Assembly (NCBI RefSeq): GCF_001625215.2
Contig: NC_030387.2
Span: forward strand, 24,812,517-24,876,516
Reading direction: 5' to 3'
Length of the DNA stretch: 64,000 bases
DNA from: Daucus carota subsp. sativus
Lineage: Eukaryota > Streptophyta > Magnoliopsida > Apiales > Apiaceae
This document shows positions 36,081 through 46,310 of the stretch, in pieces; the stretch's first letter is position 1; each line of letters starts with the position of its first letter. Position numbers and translations under genes: made by a program. The notes beneath the pieces are model-generated. The model ran no database searches, was not told where the DNA came from, and saw only the letters and a program-made list of their open reading frames with translations.

Positions 36081-37505
36081 ATGAGGACCTTGTGCCCCAA
36101 CTTAAACAGAGAAGATGGTCTTCAAACAGTTCTGGAAGTTCCTATTCCAGAAGAAACCTTCACTATGTTTCCAGACAACAAAAATAGTACTATTTCGACG
36201 ACCACTGCATGGCACAACATTAAGTCATGGATGAAGCCGCAAGCAGAGAGATCATCACCGCGTTCCTCTGGTGCCAGTCGGAACAGTACTAATATTCAGC
36301 TCTTGCTCGGAGTTGTGGGAGCTCCTCTCATCCCTCTTCCTGTCCATTCGGATCATACTGTCAGCAGCCGCAATATCAAAGATCACCCTATTGTAAGCCT
36401 GCATAGTACTACAAATTTTGTTTTCTATGTTATTATTGTCGCACGTTCTAATAGGCCTTGATGTATAAATTTTGACATGCAGGAAGCTGCAATGTCTAAG
36501 TACATAGTGCAGCAGTATATAGCAGCCACAGGAGGACAAAAGGCCATCAACTCAATCGATAGCATGTGTGTTATAGGGAAGGTGAAGATGGAAACATCAG
36601 ATTTTATCAGTGGTGATACTTTAGGATTGAGTCGAGATGATAATAATAAGATGACGAGGGGAAAAAATGGAGGAGAGATGGGAGGATTCGTGCTGTGGCA
36701 GCAGAAGAGAGCTGAGCTGTGGTGCTTGGAGCTGGTGGTTTCAGGTTACAAAATTAGTGCTGGTAGTGATGGTAAGGTGTCCTGGAGACAAACTCCATGG
36801 AACCATTCCCATGCCTCTCGTGGCCCCCCTAGGCCCCTTCGTCGTTCCTTTCAGGTAAAAGCTACATCTTTGTGATTACGACTCGATTCATGATTCTATG
36901 CTGCGGTGTACTTGTATTTACTAAAATGCAACTAGCAATAAACTGTCAGTTTAATATAAAATATCCAGCATTGTAAACATACATACCAAGGCCTCATCAT
37001 TACTAGTGCTAAACAGGGACTTGATCCAAGATCAACTGCGAACTTGTTCTCTGACTCGATTTGTGTTGGGGAGAAGACCATCAACAATGAAGATTGCTTT
37101 GTGTTAAAGGTCCAAGCAGAGCCCACAACACTAAGAGCAAGAAGTAGCAACAATGTAGAGATAATCCAGCATACTGTTTGGGGATATTTCAGCCAGAGAA
37201 CAGGACTCCTTATAAAGTTAGATGACTCTCACCTCCTTAAAATCAAGGCCAAAGTCCAAGAAAGTGGCAATGTACTTTGGGAGACTACCATGGAGTCATT
37301 AGTCCAAGATTACAGAACCATTGATGGAGTTAATATCGCGCACTCGGGACAGACATCTGTGTCTTTGTTTAGGTTCGGGGAAAGCTCAGAAAGCCATTCA
37401 AAGACACGAATGGAGGAGGTTTGGAGGATCGAAGAAGTGGACTTTAATATCAAGGGCTTATCAATGGACTGTTTCTTGGCTCCTGGTGACTTGAAGGAGG
37501 AATAG
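36081..37505 (+). CDS. DUF620 family protein
   Basis: Three exons, 36081-36392, 36483-36854 and 37017-37505, join in frame through GT-AG introns to 390 residues. The start at 36081 gives MRTLCPNLNREDGLQTVLEV, the usual N-terminus of this plant family. An upstream in-frame ATG at 35892 would add 63 non-conserved residues. Conserved segments include KYIVQQYIAATGGQKA, GGFVLWQQ, ELVVSGYKISAGSDGKVSWR, ASRGPPRPLRR, DYRTIDGVNIAHSG and the end EVDFNIKGLSMDCFL. The domain covers most of the protein. There is no signal peptide or membrane helix. The molecular function of DUF620 proteins is not known to me. It looks intact. Confidence 0.9.
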
Positions 37506-38204
37506 ATGTGCAGTGCTGAGAATCCTAGCATCATGGTCACAGAGAACTCTACATTACCATTTAGGCATTTATTCACAAGCAAGGTCTGCAAAGGGTTGCA
37601 GGACCAGAAAAAGTAGTAAAGCATGTTTCATTATTCTTTTAGTAGACAATACAATTAACATGTTAAGTACTTGTAGGAACTTAGATTAACAGGAAATTGA
37701 TATATTGATATCGATCTATTTGTCTAGTAAATTCTTGGAGGAGAGTGTCAATTACTTGTGTATAACCTACGTCCCAGTTTCTTATTTTTAAATAGTGCCG
37801 AAATAAAAGAACAAACAGGGGATATTAGTGAAGGTTGCTGTAATCCTGAGACAAGTTTACCAGAAATGAATTTTTTTTTTTTTTTTGAATTCAGAAATGA
37901 AAACTCTTAACTCTTTTTAGCGATTTAATTTTATTTTTTAAATTTAGCTTTATAAAAATAAGATATTATCTTAAGATATGTTTGTTATTATATTAATAAT
38001 TTATATATGTGATACTTCGTAACTATCAAACAACATTTAAATACATAAAATAAAATTTATATTTTTATGAATAATTTTATTTATAGATATTAAACAATAT
38101 TTTTAAACGAAAACAAACAACCCAATATTTATCGATATCTCACAGCTTTCGTTGATAAAATTGGTACGGATGTAGTTTTAAAATGAAAAGAATAAATTAT
38201 TTGG
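37506..38204. other. Intergenic
   Basis: This holds the 3' flank of the DUF620 gene and AT-rich DNA (37860-38160). No coding signal. Confidence 0.5.
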
Positions 38205-38378
38205 CCCAAATGTTCTAGAGAAAACTAGATAATGCGAGAAGATCTGAAGAAGTAGTGTCTGATAGTTTCGGGAGAGTTTCAGAAGCATGAAGCTAAGCCT
38301 CAACAGTCCACGTGTCCACCTTACGTGGACTCTCAAGTGTTCCCGAACAATCTTCTTCTTTAATCTCGCTCTATAAAT
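38205..38378 (+). promoter_or_regulatory. Heat-shock promoter: HSEs, G-box, TATA
   Basis: Upstream of the small heat-shock gene are a heat-shock element TTCCCGAACAATCTTC (38340-38355), a second clustered GAA/TTC region (about 38267-38294, TTTCAGAAGCATGAAGC) and a partial one near 38213 (TTCTAGAGAA). A CACGTG G-box lies at 38309-38314 and TATAAAT at 38372-38378, about 90 bp before the ATG. This fits heat-shock factor control. Confidence 0.8.
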
Positions 38379-38467
38379 TCCCCCACGTCCATCTCTCTAT
38401 CCACAAAGCAAAAACAAAATCACACATCAGTCATCGTCTCAAACTCTCAATCAAAATCTCTTAAGAA

Positions 38468-38944
38468 ATGGCTCTGATCCCAAGCATCTTCGGCGGCCGC
38501 CGCAGCAACGTCTTCGACCCCTTCTCCCTCGACATCTTCGACCCCTTCCACGACTTCCCCAACGTCCTCTCCACCGCTGCCGGCGGCGGACAGAACGAAG
38601 CCACGGCGATCGCCAACATGCGGATCGACTGGAAGGAGACGCCGGAGGCGCACGTGTTCAAGGCGGACATGCCGGGGCTGAAGAAGGAGGAGGTGAAGGT
38701 GGAAGTGGAGGAGGGAAGGGTGCTGCAGATTAGTGGAGAGAGGAGCAGAGAGCAGGAGGAGAAGAACGATAAGTATCATCGGGTGGAGAGGAGCTCGGGG
38801 AAGTTTTTGAGGAGGTTTAGGCTTCCGGAGAATGTGAAGATGGAGGAGGTGAAGGCTTGTATGGAGAATGGGGTGCTTACGGTGACGGTGCCGAAAGTGG
38901 AGGAGAAGAAGCTGGAAGTCAAGGCGATTGACATTTCCGGCTAG
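38468..38944 (+). CDS. Class I small heat-shock protein (about 18 kDa)
   Basis: The single-exon frame encodes 158 residues. The N-terminus [20 protein letters not shown] and the end VKAIDISG are those of cytosolic class I sHSPs. The alpha-crystallin domain runs from about residue 50 ([20 protein letters not shown]) to about 145 and includes the [11 protein letters not shown] segment and the GVLTVTVPK strand. It is an ATP-independent chaperone that binds unfolding proteins in the cytosol. Lack of introns and high GC content (unlike its neighbours) are normal for this class. The promoter has heat-shock elements. Confidence 0.96.
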   Translation: MALIPSIFGGRRSNVFDPFSLDIFDPFHDFPNVLSTAAGGGQNEATAIANMRIDWKETPEAHVFKADMPGLKKEEVKVEVEEGRVLQISGERSREQEEKNDKYHRVERSSGKFLRRFRLPENVKMEEVKACMENGVLTVTVPKVEEKKLEVKAIDISG

Positions 38945-39056
38945 AACCGGTTTTTTGTTTTATCAAGTGTCTGTAATTTGTGTGCTTGGTTTTCTGTTGT
39001 GGTTGTTTTGTGTTGTCTCTGGAGTCCTGTGTAATATGTGTGACATGTTGTCATGA

Positions 39057-39062
39057 AATAAA
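39057..39062 (+). terminator. Polyadenylation signal of the small heat-shock gene
   Basis: AATAAA lies about 115 bp after the stop codon, in a T/G-rich 3' UTR. Confidence 0.6.
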
Positions 39063-39245
39063 TAGTGTTTTCAAGTAGCGTTGGGTAATTTGTACTATTG
39101 ACAAGTTTCCGATGATCGAATCTACTTTGTTAACGATAACTACAGTCAGATCTGATAAAACTGAAGAATCAAGTAATTATTCATCTCATTTCATAAGCTG
39201 GTGACACAGTCATGTCTCTATGACAGAGGAATATTCTTTACCTTA

Positions 39246-39542
39246 TGCTTCCTCCGTTCCAGTGAATTGTATACAGTTTTCTAGTTTTTTTTGGACTGTC
39301 TTGTATAAATTTTTATAATATAAAATATCATTACACTAACTACTATCATCCACTATCTCTATTTTATAATAATATAAACACTATTACACCCACTACTTTC
39401 CTCCACTATCTCAAATCTATTATTAAATATTAATGGGTCCCATCACTCTACTCACTTTTCATCCAACTTTACTCATTTCTTACCCAATTTATTGGTCTCC
39501 GTGTCTCAATCATTTGTATACAAATGACTGGGACGGAGGGAG
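39246..39542. mobile_element. Stowaway-like MITE (about 295 bp)
   Basis: The left end CTTCCTCCGTTCCAGTGAAT mirrors the right end (complement CTCCCTCCGTCCCAGTCATT), with TA after the right end and near the left. It is the common CTCCCTCCGT plant mariner MITE. It lies between the heat-shock gene and the UGT array. Confidence 0.75.
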
Positions 39543-40161
39543 TAGTACTACTCCTCAAGAAGAAGACTAATATTCCTTTTATTGTTAATATCTTGAATTT
39601 TCACCTTGGAAACAAGAAAGAATGAGGTTTCAGTCATGTTAAACAGTCTTGGAAATGCAAAATGTGTCGCTGCAATTTTTGTGTTTTCACTGTTCTTTAC
39701 TTCCATTTTCATCCATTTTAACATGTCAGCTCCACAGTTCTCCCAAACTGGTCCATTCATTCTTTTAGCAGTGAAGACCTCAACAGCTAGTACATATCCA
39801 CCGAGGGGCGCAAGTCTGGACACCGATTTAAAAAGAAAAAGGAAAAAAAAATCAGAGAAGGTAGTAAAATTTATGAATTTGAATATTTTTGTTCCTTACA
39901 AATGAAGGAATCCGAGTGCAATCGAATCAAAATCAGAAAAATTTATCAAATTTTAGACTATTATATGTCCATAAACACACTATAAAAAAATGATTCGAAA
40001 AAGATAAAAAAACAGCACCAAGCCCCAACTGATCCATGACACCAAAAGTAAAGAACAACAAAGATAAAATATTCACATTCAGCACTATCGTTTAGCAACC
40101 ATAGTCAATTATTATCGGATTTTCCAAACTACGCGGCCGGAAAAATCACAATCCAAAACCA
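39543..40161. other. Intergenic before the UGT array
   Basis: A 99-codon plus-strand frame at 39606-39905 has one hydrophobic stretch but no recognised domain and ends in low-complexity lysines. I do not support it as a gene. The rest is the upstream region of the first UGT. Confidence 0.4.
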
Positions 40162-41664
40162 ATGGAGACAGCCCCAGCCCAACCCCATGTCCTCATCTTC
40201 CCCTTACCCCTCCAGGGCCCAGTGAACTCCATGTTCAAACTCGCCGAACTCCTCTGTCTCTCCAACATCCACGTCACTTTCCTCGTCACTCAACACATCC
40301 ACTCTCGCCTCGTACGCTTCACCGACGTCGAATCCAGGTTCAAACGCTACCCCGGCTTCCGTCTCGAGACCATCTCCGATGGGTTGCCGGAGGATCATCC
40401 ACGCGGCGACAAGTTCATGGAGCTTTTCGATTCTTTGAAGGTCAACACAAAGCCTTTGTTTAAGAAGTTGTTGATGTCTGATGGTCGGAAGATTAGTTGT
40501 GTAATAGCTGATGGAATCATGGGGTTTACAGGTGATGTTGCTCTTGAGATTGGTGTGCCTTTTATTTATGTCAGGACTATTAGTGCTTGTTGTCTTTGGC
40601 TCTTCTTTTGTCTTCCTAAGCTTATTCAATCCGGAGAGCTTCCTTTTGATGGTATGTTTATGTGCTAATTAACAATCTTTTGATCTTGGTGTATTGCAAT
40701 TTGTTGTTTTTGATATTTGATTATGTTATGTTGTGAAATTGTAGGAGATGATTTGGATACACCGATTAAGAGTGTGGCTGGAACGGAGGATTTTCTTAGG
40801 CGGAGAGATTTGCCGAGTTTTTGTCGGTCTGGGGATTTGTCACACCCAAATATTCAGCTGTATAAATCTGAATGTGAGGAGAATCCGCGGGCGTATGGTT
40901 TGATTCTCAACACATTTGATGATCTTGAAGGGCCAATTCTAGCTCAGTTGCGTAAATTTTGTCCTAATTTGTACACAATTGGACCGCTCCATACCCATCT
41001 GAAAATGAAACTCGCGGGAGATATGGCGTCTTCGGCGCCAGCAATATCATCAAACAGTTTATGGAAAGAGGATATGAGTTGCATTGCATGGCTTGATTCA
41101 CAACCTGAGAAATCCGTGATTTATGTTAGTTTCGGGAGTCTTGCTTTGATGACAAAAGATCAGTTATTGGAGTTTTGGTATGGATTAGTGAATAGTAAAT
41201 GTAGATTCTTGTGGGTCATTAGGCCAGACGCAGTTGCAGGAGAAAACGAAGTTCCAGCAGATTTAAAAGAAGGAACGAAAGAAAGAGGGTACATTGTGGA
41301 ATGGGCACCACAGGAGGAGGTACTGGCTCACAAATCAGTAGGCGGGTTCTTGACACATAGTGGGTGGAACTCGACTTTAGAAAGTGTCATTGAAGGAGTG
41401 CCCATGATATGCTGGCCTTATTTTATGGATCAACAAGTGAACAGTAGGTTTGTGAGTGAGGCATGGAAGCTTGGGCTTGATATGAAGGATACGTGTGATA
41501 GAGTTATTGTTGAGAAGATGGTTAAAGATTTGATGGTGGATAGGAAAGATGAGTTCTCAAAGTCAGCTGATCAGATGGCTATGCTGGGGAAAAAATGTTT
41601 GGGTGAAGGAGGCTCTTCTTATTGTAATCTGGAACGTCTAATTCATGATATCAAATCGATGTGA
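40162..41664 (+). CDS. UDP-glycosyltransferase, UGT709-like, array member 1
   Basis: Two exons, 40162-40651 and 40745-41664, joined by a GT-AG intron within a Gly codon, give 469 residues. It is a family-1 glycosyltransferase that would move a sugar, usually glucose, from a UDP-sugar to a small acceptor in the cytosol. The PSPG box runs from WAPQEEVLAH through HSGWNSTLE and EGVPMICWPYFMDQQ, ending in the Gln typical of UDP-glucose users. WKLGLDMKDTCDR afterwards fits the UGT709 group, which includes 7-deoxyloganetic acid glucosyltransferases. The acceptor here is unknown. The N-terminal motif reads LPLQGPVNSMF: Pro replaces the His usually acting as catalytic base. A fragment of a duplicate of its 3' end follows at 41773-41890. 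Confidence 0.9.
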
Positions 41665-41772
41665 CAAGGACGAGGAGATTAATCTGAATGCTGCTTGTTG
41701 TCGATTAGCTTTGGTTTTGGTTGCTTTTTTTTTCCCACGTATGGTTATAAAAACTGATATCTTAGCATATTT

Positions 41773-41890
41773 GGAGCCAGCTGATCGGATGGCTACGCTG
41801 GCAAAAAAGTGTTTGAGTGAAGGTGTGTCTTCTTATTGTAATTTAGAAGGTATGTTGTCTGATTCAAGATTTGATGAGGATGAATGTATT
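41773..41890 (+). pseudogene. Duplicated 3' end of UGT member 1
   Basis: This piece reads ADRMATLAKKC, then VSSYCNLE, closely resembling the last codons of member 1 (41566-41660), about 212 bp downstream of the original. It has no start, PSPG box or promoter, so it is a relic of a local duplication. Confidence 0.75.
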
Positions 41891-42520
41891 CGAATGCAAC
41901 ATTTGAAATAGCTGTGGTCTTTGTTGCTTATTTAACTTAAATATATTCACAAATGTTTACTAATTAATTTTTGATATATGATCTTGCATTCAGATGAATA
42001 TTGAATTTCACAGATCACAATCCTTTATTGTGGAAATTCTAATGGACTAGTAATTTGTATTGTGAATTGTATTCTGACTTGCACAGTTTTACTGATAATG
42101 GTGATTTACAGCACTGTGACTGGTGATTTGTATATAAATTTTTACAGGTTTTCATGCTAATTTGTTTGTATCCAGAAATTTAAACATGTTGCGCTGAGAT
42201 CATCACACGAATCACTTCAGGACCAACTACCAAGTACACTGACAATAATACACATGTTTTGTATGTCTGGTATGAATCTGTACAAATTGTGATGATGCTA
42301 CATGCTTGTACAATTCTGGATATCATATTTGTTGGCATGTGATTAACATCCAGGTCGTTAAGAATTTGCGGTCCTGGTGCGGTGTAAGTGTCATAGCTGC
42401 AATTCACTTTAAATTGGAGGGCCCATGTTTAATCAGGCTGATGTTGCCTTTAAGAACAACATGGTTGAGCTAGTTCTTCAGTGTTTTCAGTATCTGAGTT
42501 TGTAAACAAGGAGGAAAAAA
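41891..42520. other. Intergenic between UGT members 1 and 2
   Basis: No gene is seen. It contains the 3' flank of the duplicated fragment and the promoter of member 2. Confidence 0.5.
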
Positions 42521-44144
42521 ATGGCAGATCTAACAAGTAGCCCAGCTCACGTTCTCATCTTCCCTTTCCCGGTTCAAGGCCACATGAATTCCATGTTCAA
42601 ACTAACCGAGCTTTTATGCCTTTCTGGTATCCATGTCACTTACCTCGTCACCGTCCAAAACCATACTCGTCTCCTGCAGAACACAGACGTTGTTTCCAAG
42701 TATACAAAGTATCCGGGGTTCTGTTTCCAAATGCTGCCTGAGAGCGTTTCTGCTGGAAATGCGCTGTCCATTGATATGATATTGAACTATTACGAGTCAT
42801 TGAAAACTGCAAAAACATTTCTTAGAGACCTGTTGATTAGGGAAGGAAAAACAAAGACGGTGACTTGTCTTATTACGGATGGACTCATGAAATTCACACT
42901 TGATGTTGGTGAGGAGACTGGTGTTCCGGTCATCTACTTCCGAACTGCTAGTGCCTGTTCATTTTGGGCTTACTTTTGCGCAGACAGGGTTATTGAAGCC
43001 GGGGAATGTCCTTTCAAAGGTTAGCAAATACTATTCCCCTCTTTATTTATTTTCAAAGTCAAGCACCAAGCAATTTTGTTATTAAGGAGTAGAGGACCCC
43101 TACCCCTTACATTGTGATCTTCCTTGAAAATAAATTATGTCAAGTTTTAATTTACCTCGAGTTACCCGGGCTTTTGGTTTCTAATTTTTATTCATTATAG
43201 ATGATATGGACCTTCCCATCAGAAGCATACCAGGCATGGAAGGTTTTCTCAGGCAACGTGATCTGCCAAGTATGTTTCGTGCTCATGACTTAAATTATAG
43301 CGCTTTCAAGATGGTGGTTACTGAAACTCACCAAACTGTTCGAGCCCATGCCCTAATCCTGAACACCTTTGAGGATCTTGAGGGATCAACTCTGTCACAG
43401 ATACGCACTCAGATTCCAACGATCTACACAATTGGACCACTACATGCACACCTCAGGGTCCAAGCCCAATTGGAAACAACTTCCTCCGTATTGGCTTCTT
43501 CAAACAGCTTATGGAAAGAGGACAGGAGCTGCATCAAGTGGCTAGAGGACCAGCCATTGAAGTCGGTGGTATATGTCAGTTTTGGAAGTCTTGCCATTGT
43601 AACGAAAGAGCAGCTCATGGAGTTTTGGCATGGTCTGGTCAATAGTGGATACAGATTCTTGTGGGTGATCAGGCCGGACTCAGTAACTGATATGGAGGGT
43701 GGAAGAGAGTTTTCTGTAGAGCTGGAGGAAGGAACGAAGGCAAGAGGTTATATGGTGAAATGGGCTCCACAAGAAGAGGTTCTAGCTCACCCTGCAATCG
43801 GTGGATTCCTGACTCATAGCGGATGGAACTCAACTTTGGAAAGTATACACGAAGGGGTGCCAATGATTTGTTGGCCACAGTCTGCTGATCAACAAATCAA
43901 TAGCAGATTCGTTGAGGAAATCTGGAAGCTTGGGCTGGACATAAAAGATACTTGTAATAGAGTCATTATTGAAAAAGCTGTTAGAGATCTCATGGAGGGG
44001 AGGAAGGAAGAGTTTGCCATATCAGCTAAGGAAATGGCTGCATTAGCTAGGAAGGCTGTGAATGACGGCGGAGCTTCGCGTTGTAATTTGAACAAGTTGA
44101 TTGAGGACATTCAGTTGATGAACGTGGCTGCGCGACATGCCTAA
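42521..44144 (+). CDS. UDP-glycosyltransferase, UGT709-like, array member 2
   Basis: Two exons, 42521-43019 and 43201-44144, give 480 residues with the same intron phase as member 1. The N-terminal FPVQGHMNSMFK keeps the catalytic His. The acceptor-binding half is clearly diverged from member 1. The PSPG box runs from WAPQEEVLAHPAIGG to EGVPMICWPQSADQQ and ends in Gln, suggesting UDP-glucose. The C-terminus is INKLIEDIQ-like (NLNKLIEDIQLMNV). Closest in the window to member 3 (shared GHM, TVQNH and LLQNTD motifs). Soluble cytosolic enzyme by family; the acceptor is unknown. No lesion is seen. Confidence 0.94.
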
Positions 44145-45370
44145 AGTCGGACATTAAGTTGATCAAGTAATCACTCTCATCTAGTGTTTTCTGAAAACCA
44201 TAATATTGTCATAGTGGAATTGTTGTCTAGCTGCCTCATCACAAATATTCCTCCCCAGATAAAGTTGTGTGTTAACTAATATGTTGGTACTTCCTTCTCA
44301 ATGCCCAGCATTTTGTTTTAGCTAATAAATGGGTAGCATTTACGTCTGATAAGTTTAAAAAAAATGGAATAAAGTGTGTTTTGTGCATCTATAGTTTGGT
44401 CGTGACACCACTTTAAATATTAGAGTTAAAAAATAATCAATTGAAATATCAAACTCTAAAATTCATTATAAAATGTACAATTCCGTCTATCTTAGTTAAC
44501 TATTTTGAGTGTATTTGTATCTTTTTGTTCATCTAACGACTCTCAAGCCTATTTATCAGAGCAGACAATCCCCAAATGTTACTGCTCTTTTGATATACCA
44601 TAATTTTTCTGTTGTTAACACTCACATTAAATACTGTAAACTCTATTAAATAGGTTAGAAAGTTCTTTAGTGGAACAAAATTATGCAAATATGCGCACTT
44701 TACTAAAAAAAATTGAATATTTTTCTATATATCTAGCACTAGCAAATTAAAGAAAGAAATTTGCTACCACCAGCGAAGTACTGATTTATCTATATCAAGT
44801 TTCCTAATCTCGTTCATAAGTTTCCTAATACGTCTATGAGCCTGGGATTGATCTAAAATTTTAAACCCATATAGCTTGGTTTGTCTTTTTATAGTTGCTG
44901 ATTTTCTGTCCACAAATTCCCACGGAAATAGATATTTAGCATTGAGATTGATTACTCTCACGAGTCCTAAAATTATTCACGAGTCATTATCAAAGTACTA
45001 TTTTTAGTGATCTGTAGTTCTGTACAATTATTGAATGAATACCACATTTGGGCTAAAATTAAATACTATTGTCTCCCATGTGATTCTATTGCCAATTTTG
45101 TAAACTGTATCAAGCGGTGTAAAATTTAGCATACTTGTGTGACTATATTACTCTAAGCCTCGCCGCCATCCATTTAAGAGGAGGGCCGTGGGGCGCTGAG
45201 CATGATTGGATAGTCCAAGTGGTGGATTTATCTTTGTGGTCCCGGGACACCCCGATTCGACTTTGACTTGTCCCGAGATATTCATTTGTAAGTTGTTCTG
45301 GTCAAACAACACAAGCTCAAGTAATTCTCTGGCATTGCAGTATCTAATTCTGTATACAAAGAAATTGAAA
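44145..45370. other. Intergenic between UGT members 2 and 3
   Basis: AT-rich sequence without a recognised gene. The final part is the promoter and 5' UTR of member 3. An open frame running in from 45206 is upstream of the real start at 45371. Confidence 0.5.
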
Positions 45371-46310
45371 ATGGCAGAAGCACCCTGTATCCCAACTCAT
45401 GTGCTCATCTTCCCCTTCCCGCTGCAAGGCCACATGAACCCCATGTTTAAGCTAAGTGAGCTCCTATGTCTTGCAGGCATCCATGTTACATACCTCATCA
45501 CTGTCCAGAACCACTCTCGTCTCCTGCAGAACACAGACATTGTTTCTAGGTATGCTAAGTATCCGGGGTTTCGTTTTCAGATGCTGCCTGAAAACGTCTC
45601 CCATGGAAACGCGCAGCCCATAAAGATATTCCTCCAGTTGTATGAATCTTTGAAAACAGTACAACCATTTCTTAGAGATGTGCTGGTTGGCCGAGGGCAA
45701 GCAAGGCCTGTGACGTGCCTGATCACGGATGGACTCATGAAATTTACACTTGATGTTGGGGAGGAGACTCGCGTTCCTGTTGTTTACTTTCGTACTGCTA
45801 GTGCAGCTTCTTTTTGGGCTTACTTTTGCTCTGACAAAATTGTTGAAGGTGGTGAATGCCCTTTTGAAGGTTAGCAACAAACTGATATCAGAAAACTAGA
45901 TGTATTAGAACTTATGAGTTTAGCGTATGAATTTTAATATACGTTTTCTTTTTATTTTTTATTTGTAGGAGACGACATGGACTTTCCAGTCAGGAGCGTG
46001 CCAGGCATGGAAGGTTTTCTCAGGCAACGTGATCTGCCAAGTCCATTTCGTGTTCCTGACATAAACGACACAAGTAGTTTTTACAAGATAATGTCTGTTG
46101 AAACTCAGCAAACTGTGCGTGCTCGAGCCCTTATACTCAATACATTTCAAGATCTTGAAAAACCAATCATTTCTCAGCTAAGCACTCAGATCCCAGATAT
46201 CTACACGTTTGGACCACTTCATGCGCACCTCAAGGCCCGGATGGATGTGGAAACAACTTCCTCAATGACGGGCTCTTCAAGCAGTTTATGGGAAGTGAAC
46301 AGGAGCTGCA
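45371..46310 (+). pseudogene. UGT709-like array member 3, 5' part, split by a retrotransposon
   Basis: Exon 1 (45371-45869) and the first 342 bp of exon 2 (45969-46310) encode the acceptor-binding half. It includes FPLQGHMNPMFK with the catalytic His and the intron in the usual place. At 46310 the reading frame enters a long terminal repeat and stops at 46361-46363, so a transcript would give a product of about 295 residues without the PSPG box. That product cannot bind the UDP-sugar. Up to the insertion there is no other lesion. The remainder is at 59597-60212. Confidence 0.93.
46306..46310. repeat. Target site duplication, left copy
   Basis: CTGCA directly before the left LTR matches CTGCA at 59597-59601 after the right LTR. 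The 5-bp size is standard for LTR retrotransposons. Confidence 0.95.

Noticed and set aside
39606-39905. 99-codon frame with a hydrophobic segment
   Set aside because: It ends in low-complexity lysines and has no family resemblance. Chance is likely.
45206-45370. Extended start for UGT member 3
   Set aside because: The added residues do not resemble any UGT, while the ATG at 45371 starts the conserved N-terminus.
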